The position numbers and the translations under genes are program-made. A model generated the notes under the pieces. It made no database searches. It saw only the letters and a program-made list of their open reading frames with translations, and was not told the DNA's origin. DNA of 64,000 nucleotides from Polytrichum commune (lineage: Eukaryota; Streptophyta; Polytrichopsida; Polytrichales; Polytrichaceae), in contig OX485808.1 of the NCBI GenBank assembly GCA_950295325.1, forward strand, positions 35,050,527 to 35,114,526, given 5' to 3'. Position 1 is the stretch's first letter. Each line of letters begins with the position of its first letter. Of the stretch, positions 1-12,640 are shown in pieces.

Positions 1-115
1 TTGATTATTAGTGTAACCTAGCATATGCCTAACAAATGGGTAAGTGACTCTAATACGCATGTGACACAACAAATACCATAAACGGTACAGTGGATGTATT
101 TCATCCCAGAAGCGG
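1..115. repeat. Dispersed repeat fragment, related to 20727-21108
   Basis: The first ~115 bases align with the two flanks of the palindrome-bearing element near 20773-21045: the 'taacctagcatatgcct' stretch matches 20737 onward, and 'aaataccataaa...gatgtatttcat' matches 21068 onward. The palindrome and hairpin lying between those flanks at 20.8-21.05 kb are missing here, so this copy resembles an unfilled version of that locus. The left part of the repeat may lie outside the window. Confidence 0.6.
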
Positions 116-194
116 GGCCCACAAAGGTCTGACGGCCCGGATGGATGAATAGCCCTAGTCTCCTGGATGGATGGATGACTTCTAGATAATGGGG

Positions 195-578
195 CTACAA
201 GTTGTACGGGGTTGAATGGAAGTGTGCCGGCTGACGGATGGATGTCATCCAACTTAGTAGCGTCGTTGTTTGTTCCTTCGGAGCCGCATCCGTGGAGAGG
301 GTTTGGGAAACGACCTTTGCGTTTGTCATCGTTGAAGAGATTTGACTGCTGATTCCGCCTTCGAATCCTTCGGAACGATCACTCGGGCCATCTTTGTTTA
401 GCGGAGCATCATCACGAGACAAACACAAATCGGCATTGGAGGTTGACTGATGAGATTGGCGAGGTAAGTGACCTACCGTATTTGTATGTGTTCCAGTTGA
501 TTTTGTGAGATTAGCTAGGGTTGAAGGTTGTACTCGGTTGCTCTTCGTCTTCTTCTTCAGGCAGCTGAACAAACGCAC
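195..578 (-). other. Open frame of unknown status, divergent to SEC11
   Basis: A 127-codon minus-strand frame without a proper ATG at its upstream end (the first codon is GTG). The product would be hydrophilic and rich in Ser, Thr and Lys, with a Cys-Leu-Lys-Lys start. It could be an exon of an unrecognised gene reading leftwards out of the window, or simply promoter DNA shared with SEC11. No domain is recognisable. The 600-1276 stretch that follows shows nothing I can support other than the SEC11 upstream region. Confidence 0.15.
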
Positions 579-1276
579 TCCTTAGTGTGGGCCTGGGGAG
601 CATCATCATCTTTTGCAATTCTGGTGAATCTGTATTCATAGCTTAATTTGGTGAATGGTGATGAGTTGGTGAAACATCCGAGAAAAAGTGTGTGAGATTC
701 TCGGAGGTTGTGGACTTTGATGCATTTTGTATAGTTTGAATTAGGGTTGGAGATTAGCTGGAAATCGGGAGTCCCCTCCTTTATTTCGTACAAATTTACC
801 ACTTGTCTTCTGCACATTAGCTCGTTATGATGTGTATGAAGTTGGTGCAGATTATAGTCGACGATGGATACCATGTGTGTTTAGCAGATTTGTGAAGCCT
901 CTGCTTTTGTTGCTTCTCGACTGCTGCTGGATTGTTCCTTCTTCCGTTGTTCACCTTCCTAAGCATTCCATCAAACATAACATGTGCTTCTTCATAAGAT
1001 AGGTTGGAAAAGGATAACATGTCCAAATTGTATTGCAATATGAACGTATCTCATGATTATTTATTGGATTCGTCAAATTCTTGTTGTTGTCTTGGGAAGG
1101 GTGTTTATAATTTGATGCACATTTGACATGTGACGGGGATTAACGTGTGCAAAATACAACCCTAGGGTGTGAGAGAGGCGAGTATCTAAGATCTTCAGTG
1201 TTTTGTTGCACAGATAGGGGACAGGTAGGGCAAGAGATAGGTGCTCAGCCCAAGCAGGAGGGGAGAATCCCACAAC

Positions 1277-3171
1277 ATGGGCGCCTATGGGGATGCCGTA
1301 GCTGCGATCAAGGGAACAAACTTCAGGCACGTTGCGTTGCAGGCCATCAGCCTAGGTATGAATAAATTGTGCAGAGGTTTTTGGATGCACCTGGAAGAGT
1401 GGACCGTAGTTCAGGCACATGTTTCCCTTACTGACTTGTTTGAGGTTTGGGTTTCCAGGAATGATCGTGACATCGGCTTTGATAATATGGAAGGGGCTGA
1501 TGTGCTTCACAGGGAGTGAATCACCTGTGGTTGTTGTGCTGTCCGGCAGTATGGAACCTGGTTTTAGAAGGGTATGCAGAAAAATAATGCCCCTAGTCTG
1601 TTGCCTGTTAGATGATGTTGGTCCAATGTTAGTAATTTGACGGTGGAAGCCTCAAAGTGCAACCTTCTTCTTTAGCTTACAAGTTGTTATGAATCTGGCA
1701 GGGAGATATCCTCTTTCTTCACCTTGGGAAAGCTCCAATTCGTGCTGGAGAGATTGTTGTCTTCAATGTTGATGTAAGTCATTCTGTTCATGTCACCATG
1801 CAAAACCCTAAACCTTTCCCAGTGTTCATAAGCCATGTCTTATGCAACAATTCATGGTTTCCATTATTATGATGCATCATTAGTAAATGTGAGTTCTGAT
1901 TGAGAGAGAGAGTTGGTAAGTTAGACAGCATCAACTGTGTTTCTGGATCTTATCCATAATGCTGGTGTGGGGTTGTCTTTGCAGGGGCGAGAGATACCTA
2001 TTGTTCATAGAGTAATCAAGGTAGGCAGTTATCCTTCTTATTTAACTTTGTTCATTACCTTCCCTTGTCTCAGTAAGCAGCTCTCAGTGTTTCACCATCT
2101 GTCCCTCTTGTTAGGTCCTTATTATTTCTACTACAGATTGATCTAGCTATGCTTTGGGATCCTGCGTCTGCATGTGTATCCATCACAACTAGATATCTTA
2201 TTGTGACACTTGAAATCAGCTCATTATAATTGGATGGCTTATACTACAGGTCCATGAGAGTCTTGAAACTGGTGACGTGGAGGTTCTTACAAAAGGTGAC
2301 AACAACACAGGTGATGATCGGCTACTGTATGCCCACAACCAATTGTGGCTACAACGGCATCACATCATGGGCCGAGCAGTTGGGTAAGTTTCTTGAGTGT
2401 TTCAAATTGGCATCATTCTCTTGGAAACAGTGAAAAGGATGCTACATGTGAAAGCATGCATTTATTCATCAGACAAGAAAGATTTGTTCTAGGTTCTGAA
2501 CTTTTCATGTCTATATCCCTACCCACATTGTGTGTTAGGTTTAGCTGCCTCCTGATCCTGACTTTAGGCTATTTAATGGATGCCCTTCTTCATAGTCTTT
2601 CTCAGCTCGTTGTTTCCTGTGTAGTGATTCTGGCATGCAACTCTAGTTACTGGTTCTTCTGATCACCTTATCTTCCGAAGTGTTGATTCAGTACTTCTGA
2701 TGGTAATGGATGGTTACAATTGAAGGCTGTCTTTGGGGCTTGACTACCACATGATTCTTTTGGTGATTCTTTTGTAGTAATTGTACTCCTGCATGTCATT
2801 CTGTGAATGCAGGTTTTTACCATATGTTGGTTGGATCACGATCATCATGACAGAGAAGCCTTACATCAAGGTTTGTTATTACTCATTTGGTCCTTATGGA
2901 GCTTTAATCTAATGCAATCATACCTGCAGTTCTTATTGTAGTTGAGACAGAGCTTTGGTTCTGTATTGGAAAAGAATGATGTGTGCATAATCTTTAACTG
3001 GGCAGTAGGTGCAGATAATCTTATGTCAACATCACACGAGTAGGGCTGCTTCTAGCATTTCTGACTCATTCTGGGCTGCAACATAACAAAGACAGGGTTG
3101 TGTTTGTTCTGTGTGTGCAGTACATTTTAATTGGAGCGCTCGGCCTCTTGGTTATTACATCCAAAGACTAG
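1277..3171 (+). CDS. SEC11: Signal peptidase complex catalytic subunit SEC11
   Basis: This is the ER-membrane serine protease subunit that removes signal peptides from secretory proteins as they enter the ER. Seven exons: 1277-1355, 1459-1571, 1702-1773, 1985-2020, 2250-2383, 2813-2870 and 3121-3171. All introns are GT-AG and the chain gives 180 aa, the usual SEC11 length. An N-terminal membrane segment (about residues 20-44) precedes the catalytic LSGSMEP box (Ser57). The GDILFL strand, the IPIVHRVIK box (His96) and the [14 protein letters not shown] segment (Asp122/123) follow. Ser, His and Asp are the residues used by eukaryotic S26B peptidases, which have His where bacterial Lep has Lys. 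A hydrophobic stretch ends the protein ([12 protein letters not shown]). The start codon opens the family-typical N-terminus before the membrane anchor. No damage is seen, and identity is near certain. Confidence 0.97.
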
Positions 3172-4440
3172 ATATCCCTCTCTTTCATCACTGTTGAATA
3201 TTTTAAAGATCAAAAAACTGTTTCTGGAATACATGGGCTCCACATACCTTCATGTGGTTGTTTCCTCCCCACAGTCCACCCCTGAGGTGTCACTCTTTTA
3301 AATTGGAACCTTTTCAAGGTGGTGATGAAAGTTAAATTTATTTGATTTTGGAAAGGTTTCTTTTCTTGGGTTGTGGGGAGGGGTTGTTGCCATTGCACAC
3401 AAAGTGGTTCTTTAGTGAAAATGGCACACTGATTCCTCACCCTAATCCATCTGCCCAATGAGACTTGCCAAAGGGTCTTTGAGGCACTCTGAATGAAGTA
3501 AGATCCTACCTGCCTCTGTTTCTTCACCTAATCCACCTGAGTTTGGGCTCAGGCCTGTGTTTCATTTCTGACTAGGTACTTTTGACATGAAACAACTTGA
3601 TCTTTACCCCCAAGTGCCAAAAAACTCCCATTTTGAATGTTTTGAGGGGCTTTTAATCAGTCGACATATTAAGAATTTAAATTAGTTCCAAACTGAGTGT
3701 AACACTGTTAAGGCTCCACCAAATGGACATAAGGCCTATTTCCGTCACTTCATGCAACATGCATGTGTTTTTGTTGTTTTCTATATTTTCATTTCAGTTT
3801 CACTTTTATACTTAGTTTGGTCTACAAGGAAAGGTTCTAAGTGACCACTGAACTGGACAGGTGTCATAGAGCTTGGGACACAACATGTTTTGTTCTAATC
3901 CGAGGTGTTGTTTACTTAATCATGTTTCATGTGGCTGTTTATTGCATTCTTAACACCATGTTCTCCTGTACATGTGCTACTTCTGCTACTCTATACAGAA
4001 AGAAAATTCACCTTGATCTCTTTTAGTGACTATGATAACATGGTGGTTGTATACAGGAGATGAAGGAGGACAGGAGATTTTAGGTCGAAGTCCTCCTATT
4101 TTTGGCCTCAAATGGATGGAGGTCAAAATATGAGTTATGTATGCAAAACTACCAACTCCCAACCAAAACTCCAGTTGAATTAAAGGATAACTCTAATGAC
4201 CTAAATTTTACTAGGTACCTAGGAGTCTAATGCAAAGTGATGTGGAATCTCATGTAATTGCTTGGTATTATTTAAGAGTTTATTCAAATTTACACCTTTG
4301 CAGCCAAAATGTCTGCTTCGTTGGCAATCAAGGAACGGTGCAACACATGCTTGAAGTTCATACAATCAAATGGAAGACGATCAAGGGAGGAAGATAACAT
4401 CGAATACCAATGATCGTCTTGGTTGAGACAAGTTCATTGA
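3172..4440. other. Intergenic, SEC11 downstream region
   Basis: AT-rich non-coding DNA holding the SEC11 3' untranslated region. Open frames here (for example 3210-3527 minus) are short and show no domain. I see no repeat with a partner elsewhere in the window. Confidence 0.5.
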
Positions 4441-4745
4441 TCTAGCACACTACTTAGTCCTATTAGTGTAGGTGGAAATAATTAATGTGGCCCACTCTAA
4501 TTGTCTAGTTGGGGTGGATATAAGGTGGGTCCAAGACCCATGGTATTTCTTTGAGACTTCCGACCAAAACCTTATGGCCAAAAAAAATAAAAATCATTTC
4601 ACATCAAAACTAGCCTAAATTCAAACATTCACCCACATGAATTTCTTAGAAAAACAACCAATGTGGCACACACTAATTTAACTATAAATTTGGTATGAGT
4701 TGAAAATTGATGCTGATTCTAGAGGTGTTGTAGTACTTGATTTAA
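4441..4745. repeat. Dispersed repeat A, copy 1 (degraded MITE)
   Basis: Starts with 'agtcctattagtgtaggtgg' and holds phrases such as 'gtgggtccaagaccc' and 'aatgtggc(a/c)ca' that recur in the same order at 33805-34162. That copy has 13-bp terminal inverted repeats. This one has lost clear ends, so it is read as an older copy of the same small non-autonomous element. Confidence 0.6.
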
Positions 4746-6153
4746 TAATGCACAATGAAACTTAGTCAAGCCCAATTTCCACTTTCAATTTCTATTTTCA
4801 ACTTAACCCCAACTTAACTAGCACTTGACTGCACACTATTCCCTAAATTTTATCTTCCACATTTTTTAGCACAAATACAATCATCCTCCAACATAAGTTT
4901 TTAGTGTCTCAAAATTTGTTTGTAGCGTTTGGTTTAAGGACATTTGGATCACTTGTACCTGCCACACAAAATAGTGTGGATGTTCCAACTTAGGCACTAT
5001 TGTCTTGCCATTTACAAACATGTATGAGGCATAGGTTAGCAATGAAAATATAAATGAAAAGTCTTGTTACATTTGGAGAGGCAATTGGGCATCATAGTTC
5101 ATGCAAATTCTTGCAAAAACGAATGGTCCATGTATTAATTAAGATGCTTGCTTGTTTGGGAGATATTTTATTAAGGCCAATTTAACATCGCTCCTTAAAG
5201 ACTTGTTGCATTTGTTTTGTCTTCTTCCCACTCATTCTTGTAGAATGCCAAGATTTATTTACAAACTATTAAAAGGTACAATAGACAAATGCAATACCAT
5301 AGCTCTCTAGCAACTCGGGCATAAATTAATTTTCTATAAAGGTGCTTAAATTTTTGGAAAATTAATTCTATTGAGTGTCCAAACAAAAGAAATAACATTC
5401 AAAGAGTGTTTAAAATCACAAAAATGCAAGTAACAGATTAAGAGAAGTGTTTAGGTTAATCGTAGCTGCCATAGATGAAATTAGGAAAACCATTCATTAG
5501 AAATGACTTGGATGAATGTCTAACTTATATTAACTTACTTTTTAAATTTTCCCAATTTAAGGTTTTTTTCTTCTTATGGGCTACCTAACTTACTTTCGCA
5601 CTTTAATTAATTATTAGGCAAAAATTTGGCCAACTTGCTAGAGAGCTACGATACGTACTAGCCATTATTCTATTTATTCAACCACTCAAGAACATGTGAA
5701 AGTTTGGTTGTCATCCTTTTTATTAGGGTTTGCTTTTGGAGAACATCTTGTTGGCACACCAACCAATCTTGTTGGGTTAAGGTGTTGTATATCCAAAAAT
5801 CCCAAACACACAAACCATTCCTCAAGGAATAGAAATACATGAGGGCCATGCTATGAAATCAATGATAATGATCTCTAACAAACCTTTAAAGAATCTTTAG
5901 GGAAACCCTATATCAGGTCATGAGAGAAAACCTATATCACATCATGAGAACTACAACTCTAAGATCACTATGTATTGGTTGAGGATAACCATAAGGTTGT
6001 ATAGGTTCAAGGGGATGACTAACCTACATGTCAAGGTAGGAGCAACTAGTAAGTTCACTATGTAATGGAACTTGCTATGTTACATCTTCAACTTCACCAA
6101 CAATTGATGACACTACACTAAATTATGTTGGCCATAGGTGATCAATCTTCTTA

Positions 6154-6186
<33 letters not shown>

Positions 6187-6299
6187 GAGTTGTTTATGAT
6201 AAGGTATCTAGTTTTTTTTTAATTATAAAAAACATAACATGTTTGGTGATGAGATTGGACTATTATATGTTCAATTGTGCACACAAATTGTGAGGGCCC
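4746..6299. other. Intergenic, no gene seen
   Basis: AT-rich sequence without a believable reading frame. It holds an (ATCT)n microsatellite of about 7 units at 6157-6186. Phrases such as 'aatttaactataaatt' suggest old transposon debris, but no partner copy or inverted ends were found. Confidence 0.5.
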
Positions 6300-6430
6300 A
6301 TGTGATCACTTATGCAAAAAACAAAAAATTCACTCGAACCCCCTTTAACTTTTGCATCTCAACTCCAATTCTGAAACTAGAAATGACAATGTTTGTGATT
6401 CACAATCATTAACCAAATGAAACACTTCAG
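6300..6430. repeat. Dispersed repeat B, copy 1
   Basis: The stretch containing 'catctcaactccaattctgaaac' followed by the 'aatgacaa...cattaaccaaatgaaac' pattern recurs, diverged, at about 34190-34330 ('gtctcaactccgattttgacac...'). At both sites repeat A lies upstream (1.5 kb away here, directly adjacent at 34 kb). This suggests that A and B once belonged to one larger element. Confidence 0.4.
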
Positions 6431-7089
6431 TTCCATTTCAATGACCAGAACTACAGGTGAAGTTGGAAGTGCCCACAATACTAGGGCCACATACCTTAGT
6501 AGCCACTTAATCGAGCTTTCTACCCACTAAAAAACACATCATTAAATAAAAAAAACCCACCATTATCCGCGTGACATGGAGTTTCGCACGGATTATCATC
6601 GTTGTCTAACCTATCAACTTGCTTGACTGAGACAAAGGTTGGATCGGATGGATCCGAAGTTCCGTGTGCATGTTGCATTGTGGCCTTTTCCATCACCTTT
6701 TGATTCTCCCAAGTTCCCCACATGAACTTAGTACTATCTTAGTAGTAGGCTTGGGGGCTATGGAGGGAATCTCTTCCCTGCCATGGATGAGAAGCATGCC
6801 TTGAATTGAGTAGAATAATAATGTCTCTTCATGCAGTATGGTAGAAGCAACCTCTGCCCACACACTCACAAGGAGAATAACTTACCAAGAGATTGATTTA
6901 ACGGAGGGAGAGAGAGAACACACATAGAGACTTCTTTCTCTTGTTCTTTTTTGGTGGGGTTTGCAGAGCAGAGCAGGGTAGGCTTCACAAATTGGGATTG
7001 CAGTGGTGAAGCAGTTGTTGTGCATTTGTGTTTGTTGCGGTTCCTCTGCAACTTCAGGGATTGCAACGTTGGAGATCGATTCTGCAAGT
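6431..7089 (+). promoter_or_regulatory. MEMO upstream and 5' leader region
   Basis: No gene is seen. A GA-rich tract near 6905-6916 and the sequence before the ATG at 7090 are consistent with promoter and 5' untranslated sequence of the MEMO gene. No TATA element can be assigned with confidence. Confidence 0.3.
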
Positions 7090-10000
7090 ATGGCGTGTAG
7101 GGAAGCTGCTCATGCCGGCTCATGGTATAATGATGATGGTAGGGAAAGAAGGAAGGAAGTAACCCTCTGTTTCTTCATTTTTTGGTGATTTGGGGTGGTG
7201 GGTGCTATGTATGGGTGATGCTGATGGTGTTTGTGGCATGGTGTGGATGGAAGTAATCTCGGATATGTGTGTTGTGTTTGTTGAGGTTATGTAGGATTGG
7301 GATGTGGGGAGAGTGTGAGAGGGGTTCATTTGAAGGTAAGGATCGTTGTTGCCATTGCTGTATTCGGGTATAGTGTGTGTAAATTTGGAGGCAATCTTTC
7401 TCTAGTGGCTGTGTTTGTTTGGGAATTGCATGCACGAAGTAAGGAAGGAACCCTTTGCATTTTTATTTTTTTATGTGGTTTTGGGTATTGCTAAGTACGT
7501 GTGGTGATGATGATGATGATGATGTTGGTGGTATGGTGTGTATTGAAGCAACCTTGGATGTGTATGTTGTGTTTATTGAGGTTACGTAGGATTGGGGATG
7601 TGTGGGGAGATAGAGTGAGGGGGGTTTAACTGAAGGTAAGGATCGTTATTGCCATTTCTGTGTTCGAATGAGTGTGTGTAAATTTGGAGGTATTATTCTC
7701 CAGTGTCGAGTTTTTTGTTTGTTTGGGAATTGAATGCACGGAGGAAGAGAGGGAACAATAATCGCCTGACTGATGGTAGTGTGGTTGAGCCGCTCAGTGT
7801 ATCAATTCAGTGCGAATTTTAAGCAACACTTGATTTCTTTAGGAAAGCGCGTCCCCTCTTGTGAAGATTCTTTCAATCTACCGAGTTAGCCTTCCTGGGG
7901 CATTCCGAACTAAGTTGTGTGGATCGGCCATGGCTAACATGGTTGGAAATTACTTGGGGTTAATCCCCTGTTTTGGTGTCAAGCACCAACTTTACAATGT
8001 AATTTTGCAAGTCTTGTCTGAGAACCGTTCCTTAGGGTTGGGCGCTATTGAGCATGTTATCCCCTGTATAGCAGTGTATTTAATTTTCTTTCATCTCTGT
8101 ATAGTAGTCCATCTGCTGGTTCCTTTTTGTGCTGCAGATTGTTTGGACGAGTGTCATCGTCCTGCATTATATAGCTATTCCTCAGTATCAAAAATATGCA
8201 TACATTCACTAAGAATCCATTGACCAACATATCTTGGTGCACTGGGAACGGGTGTCTGCAGCTGCAGAATTGACACAGGAGCTTGACCAGTGGCTGCAAT
8301 CCTCAGGAGTGCCAAAGCTGCCCAATGCCCGGGCTGTGATCGCTCCGTAAGTTCTCTCTTGTGATCATCTCCTGATGAGAGACAGACAATCCACTGGAAT
8401 CTGATGATGGGGGCCTAGGGTATACTTTTTTGAGAGTATGCTTGAATTTGAGTATAAATTCGAGCATGTTATGTTGTTGGTTTTGGCAGGCACGCGGGCT
8501 ACCGATACTCAGGGCGATGTGCAGCATATGCCTTTGCCAACATCGATCCACAACGCATGTGAGGTCCCTCTCTGTGCTTGTCAGCAGATGTATGGATATG
8601 TGGTTGACTACTTTTTGTGATTTTGGATGTTGTGTGCATTGTAGCCATTTGCTGAGATCGTGGGCTTGGATTTATTGTTGTGTGTTTGGGAAAGGGATTC
8701 TCAGATCGCGGGTGTTTCTTCTGGGGCCATCACACCATCACTACACCAGGAAGTGTGCATTGTCAACAGTATCCATTTACAAGACTCCTATTGGAGACCT
8801 TCCGATTGATCTTGAAGGTATTTTTTTCTTGATTTTTGTCAGCCAAATTGATGCAACTTCCTTTGCCCGTATTCTGACAAGTATCAATCCATACAAGGCA
8901 GCTTATGTTTTTTTTCCAATTAAGAATCTATGTCACGCGGACGCCCATAGTAGGCAGTTGCCCAAGAAGCAAAGACCATATGTGTATACCTGGCTGTCTG
9001 AGGATGAAGTTGAAATCAGACAGATCGCCTTTGTCCTTATTAATGCTTTCAAGTGTGGTCACAGTTTATGAAGAGCTTCGGGCAACCAAAAAATTCGAGG
9101 AGATGAACCTGAATGTAGATGAGGCTGAACACAGTATGGAGATGCACTTACCATACCTTGCCAAAGTCTTCCAAGGGTACGATACCCTCAGGGGCTGGCA
9201 ATCAGAGATTTCAAATGCATTTCTTCAGTGTCATTGCTGAAAGTCGTGCAGAAGTGAAGGAGTGGCACTCAAGTCTGTCCTTTGACGTCATTATCTCTTG
9301 TCGGGAAATTTGTGCAGGACCTCTGTGAAGATTGTGCCCATACTGGTGGGATCCTGCACGCCTGAAACGGAGGCAATGTATGGGCGTTTGTTGGCCAAGT
9401 ACCTTGATGATCCAAAAAATTTCTTCTCGGTATCGTCGGATTTCTGCCACTGGGGCAGTCGGTATGCCCTTCAATCCAGTTGTAGCTCATTTTCAGAATT
9501 TCAAGTTGCTTCAACATTGGTGTGCTGTGCATATTTTGTTTTGAATGATGGATACTTGAGATACCTGGGTTTTTGAGGTGAGATTGGACTTGGCAATGGA
9601 TTTGCACCAGGTTGAATCCTGTGACTCACCAAATACATACTCAAATTGAACACTATGTACCACAGTTATACATTTGGGGCTTCAACTGTATGATAGTGAT
9701 ACATAGTGTTGGTTTTAGGATTTGGTTATGCCAAGCTGTTGTGGTCCATATGGCTTCTATCATAAATCAAATGTTGTTTGATGGAACAGTTTTGGTTACA
9801 CTTACTATGAAAAGAAGCGAGGTCCTATTCACAAGTCGATTGAAGCGCTTGACCAGGAAGGCATGGACATCATTGAATCCGGCAACCCTGATGCTTTTCA
9901 GGAGTATCTTAAAGAATTCGAGAACACAATATGTGGACGCCACCCTATTGGAGTTTTCCTGAATGTAATATCCCTGCCCCCTTCATCCTCTCTTTCAAAG

Positions 10001-10320
10001 ACATAATGCATGAACGAGAAATTTTCAAGCCCATGTTTGAATACCAAATTGGTAGTGAGGGAGAAACTTGCACAAATCATCTGCACTAAATTGATTGGTG
10101 TTGTGGATTACATTGAATAGCAATTATGGACAAGATGTCTTATGGATATTTCAGTCAGCTTGGAAGCCATTTGAAGTGTTTCATCTATGTGCAGATGATG
10201 AAGCACTGTGCCTCTCAGATGCGAATCAAATTTGTGCAGTATGAGCAATCAAGTCAGTGTAAGAGCATGCGTGACAGCAGTGTCAGCTACGCATCAGCCG
10301 TGGTCACAACTGTAGAGTAA
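7090..10320 (+). CDS. MEMO1: MEMO (mediator of ErbB2-driven motility) family protein
   Basis: Member of the conserved MEMO/AMMECR-neighbour family, a metal-binding fold related to class III extradiol dioxygenases, found from archaea to plants. The plant role is unclear. Eight exons: 7090-7138, 8262-8346, 8490-8558, 8705-8817, 9065-9176, 9318-9461, 9790-9964 and 10195-10320. They give 290 aa, the normal family length. Landmarks are the HAGSWY N-terminus, [11 protein letters not shown] (His46), [11 protein letters not shown] (His78), [32 protein letters not shown] and [16 protein letters not shown] (Cys271). His46, His78 and Cys271 correspond to the metal-site His/His/Cys of human MEMO1. Exon 2 could instead begin 6 bases later (a second AG); the chosen acceptor fits family spacing better. 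Intron 1 (1.1 kb) carries a tandem duplication. The gene appears intact. Confidence 0.95.
7140..7745. repeat. Tandem duplication inside MEMO intron 1
   Basis: Two diverged copies of a ~295-bp unit. 'gttgtgtttgttgaggtta' at 7271 recurs at 7566, with the flanking 'ggtaaggatcgtt(g/a)ttgccatt' and 'gtaaatttggagg' segments repeated in order. The first unit starts just after the exon 1 donor, and its beginning resembles the sequence near 7437 where unit 2 starts. The second unit also contains a (GAT)n run. Confidence 0.75.
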
Positions 10321-11344
10321 CCTACTTGTTACTGGTAACTGAACAGCTTATTAGGAGACTCCAGAAAGGAAGAAAATTGATACTTCTTTTGAGACTCTTC
10401 TGTAGAATGTGGGGGAAAATGGAAATATCAAATTTGAGGGCAGAAACTAGAAGCAATTGTGTCCGTGCTGGTAACCTAGTAAGACACAGGCTGGAGGTAG
10501 TTCTTTGTCTTCGTGTGGATTGGTGGTAAGAACTTTCAGGTGTATCATTTTTTTGTAAATACTGGTCACGTGCACATCTGTTGCAGTGCACCCCCAATAA
10601 GAAACACTTGCCTTTGCACCATATGGATGTCGCGGGAAGCTATTATTGGCCAAAGCGTTTGTTCTTTGTTCATGATTTGGTACAATAGATACATCACTTC
10701 TAATCCTCAAGGCCAAGGCAGAAGTTTTTGTCTTGGCAGTCACCGCTGTCTACATTATAATCTTCTGATTTTGGACATATGGACAATTGAAAATTTGTTT
10801 GAACAATTCTAACTCTAGAAAGATGACATCAGTACTGTCAAATCTTAAAATAAGAGGTGTCGATTTTCACTTTGGTATTCAGGGGTAGAAGCACTGTTCC
10901 AGAAGCGAGAAATTGTGGATTGCACAAATTTGAATAGTGTGGGCTCAAGTTGTAAGTTGGTACGAGCAATGCAATGTATTGAAATGAAGCAGGAGTATGA
11001 AATATAAGGTAGACAGCCCTTATTTGATTACTTCTCCTTATTAGGGCACCTACATTTGAGCTATATGTGGTTTGATGTTGCTCCAAGAATGGGTACCAAA
11101 AAGATGTGTTTGAAAGAGATTGGATTGAGTGCTCAAAATATGTTGACCATTCTAAGTTCAATAGTCAATATAATCAGGGGAAACTATGTAACCATTTTAT
11201 GATAATGGACAAAATTATCCTATGAGCTCTGAAAATTACAAGGAAATTGACTACTGCCTTGATTTGGGTTTATTAATCTTGTACTAATCACGTGTTTCAT
11301 ATCTCAGGAAAAGTGGACTAGTTGGGAAAATCCATCTACCTTGA
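10321..11344. other. Intergenic, MEMO downstream region
   Basis: Non-coding. The first few hundred bases are probably the MEMO 3' untranslated region. Around 10960-11000 a phrase similar to 12020-12060 ('ggtac(g/a)agca(a/g)tgcaatgt') suggests that the duplication described next originally extended this far. Confidence 0.4.
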
Positions 11345-12010
11345 TGTGACACAATTCTTTATTCTATATATCACAAACTCAATCTGTGCATTCTGAAGTC
11401 CATACCAATCGATGCCTAATGCCAACTCCACAACCTAGTACCTACAACAGTCTTCTGAGTAGCTATAGAAATTTCCATTCTAAAGTGGCTGTTGCAAAAA
11501 AACATGCATACAGTCTCCACATGAGATTTCTTCACATGTACAGGATCAGGAATTGACAATTCCAATCACCAATGGAGTAACAAATCAAGCAACAGATCGT
11601 GGAGCATATTATCTGAGCTTCTCATGTAATACACGCGTGCCTTCAAGCCTTGAAAGAGGCCATTGAGGGCAGTGACTCCATTGCCAATGTCGGGACACTT
11701 CAATGCATGACGGATGCATAGTGCTAATACCACAATGAAAAAAATATCATTACACAAGCCTGTAGAACAATAACCTCTTGCTCTGATCTTTGGGTATTGT
11801 ACATGCAAATGATTAGGGTCGGATGAGTCTTATCAAGTGGACATGTTAAATTAATTCTCCACCTGAGCATCACACCTGGGGAGTGGCACACCCATAGGCT
11901 GCACACAGTTCACCCGGTTAGTGTCCCAACCTAGACTAGGATCCGAACCTCGGTTCCTGAGTTCTCGATGTCCCTGACAAAGAGCACAGCATTCGCATGG
12001 ACAGTGATCG
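11345..12010 (-). pseudogene. Truncated tandem copy of the PLAC8 gene 3' end
   Basis: This stretch aligns continuously with 12090-12803: the same 3' untranslated phrases, the same 'tgactccattgccaatgtc' block, then the last ~45 codons of the PLAC8 protein. The copy still encodes [16 protein letters not shown] and DPSLGW-like segments in one frame. It has substitutions, a frame change at the extreme C-terminus and no upstream coding region, so it cannot make a PLAC8 protein. Offset to the parent is about 745-790 bp. Similarity stops abruptly near 12010, which marks a breakpoint inside the coding sequence. It was formed by local duplication and has since decayed. Confidence 0.8.
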
Positions 12011-12640
12011 CCAAATTAGAGAGGTACAAGCAGTGCAATGTGTTGGTATGATACAAACTGAGTGAATCAATGAGTCAAACGAACATAAAGTGACACAATT
12101 CTCCATTTCATATATATCGGCGAACTTCATCTGTGCATTCTAATATCCAAATCAATTAATGCCTATGCCAACTCTATAACCCAGTACCTACAAGACTGTC
12201 TTCTGAGTAGCTACATAAGCTTTCATTCTAGAGTGGCCGCTTCGAAGCAAACATGTATAAAGTTTCCACACGAGATTTCTTCACGTGCGCATCATCAGGA
12301 GATGACAAATGCAATCACCAAATGAGTAACAAACCAAGCGCCAGATTGTGGAGCATGCTATCTGAGCTTCTCCAGCAATATGTATGTGCCTTCGAGCCTT
12401 CTCATGTAATATGTGCGCCTTCAAGCCTTCAAAGAGGCAATTGATTGCGGTGACTCCATTGCCAATGTCTGGATCCTTCAATGCAGGTAGGATGCATTTC
12501 CGTCCGTTTACGAAGACAATTTCCTAAACACACAAGCCTGTAGAGCATGAGGGTTTGACCTGTTGCTCCGATACTTAGTTATTGTACACGCAACTGATTA
12601 GTATCGGATTCTGATCAAAGTGCCATGCCAAACTAATCCT

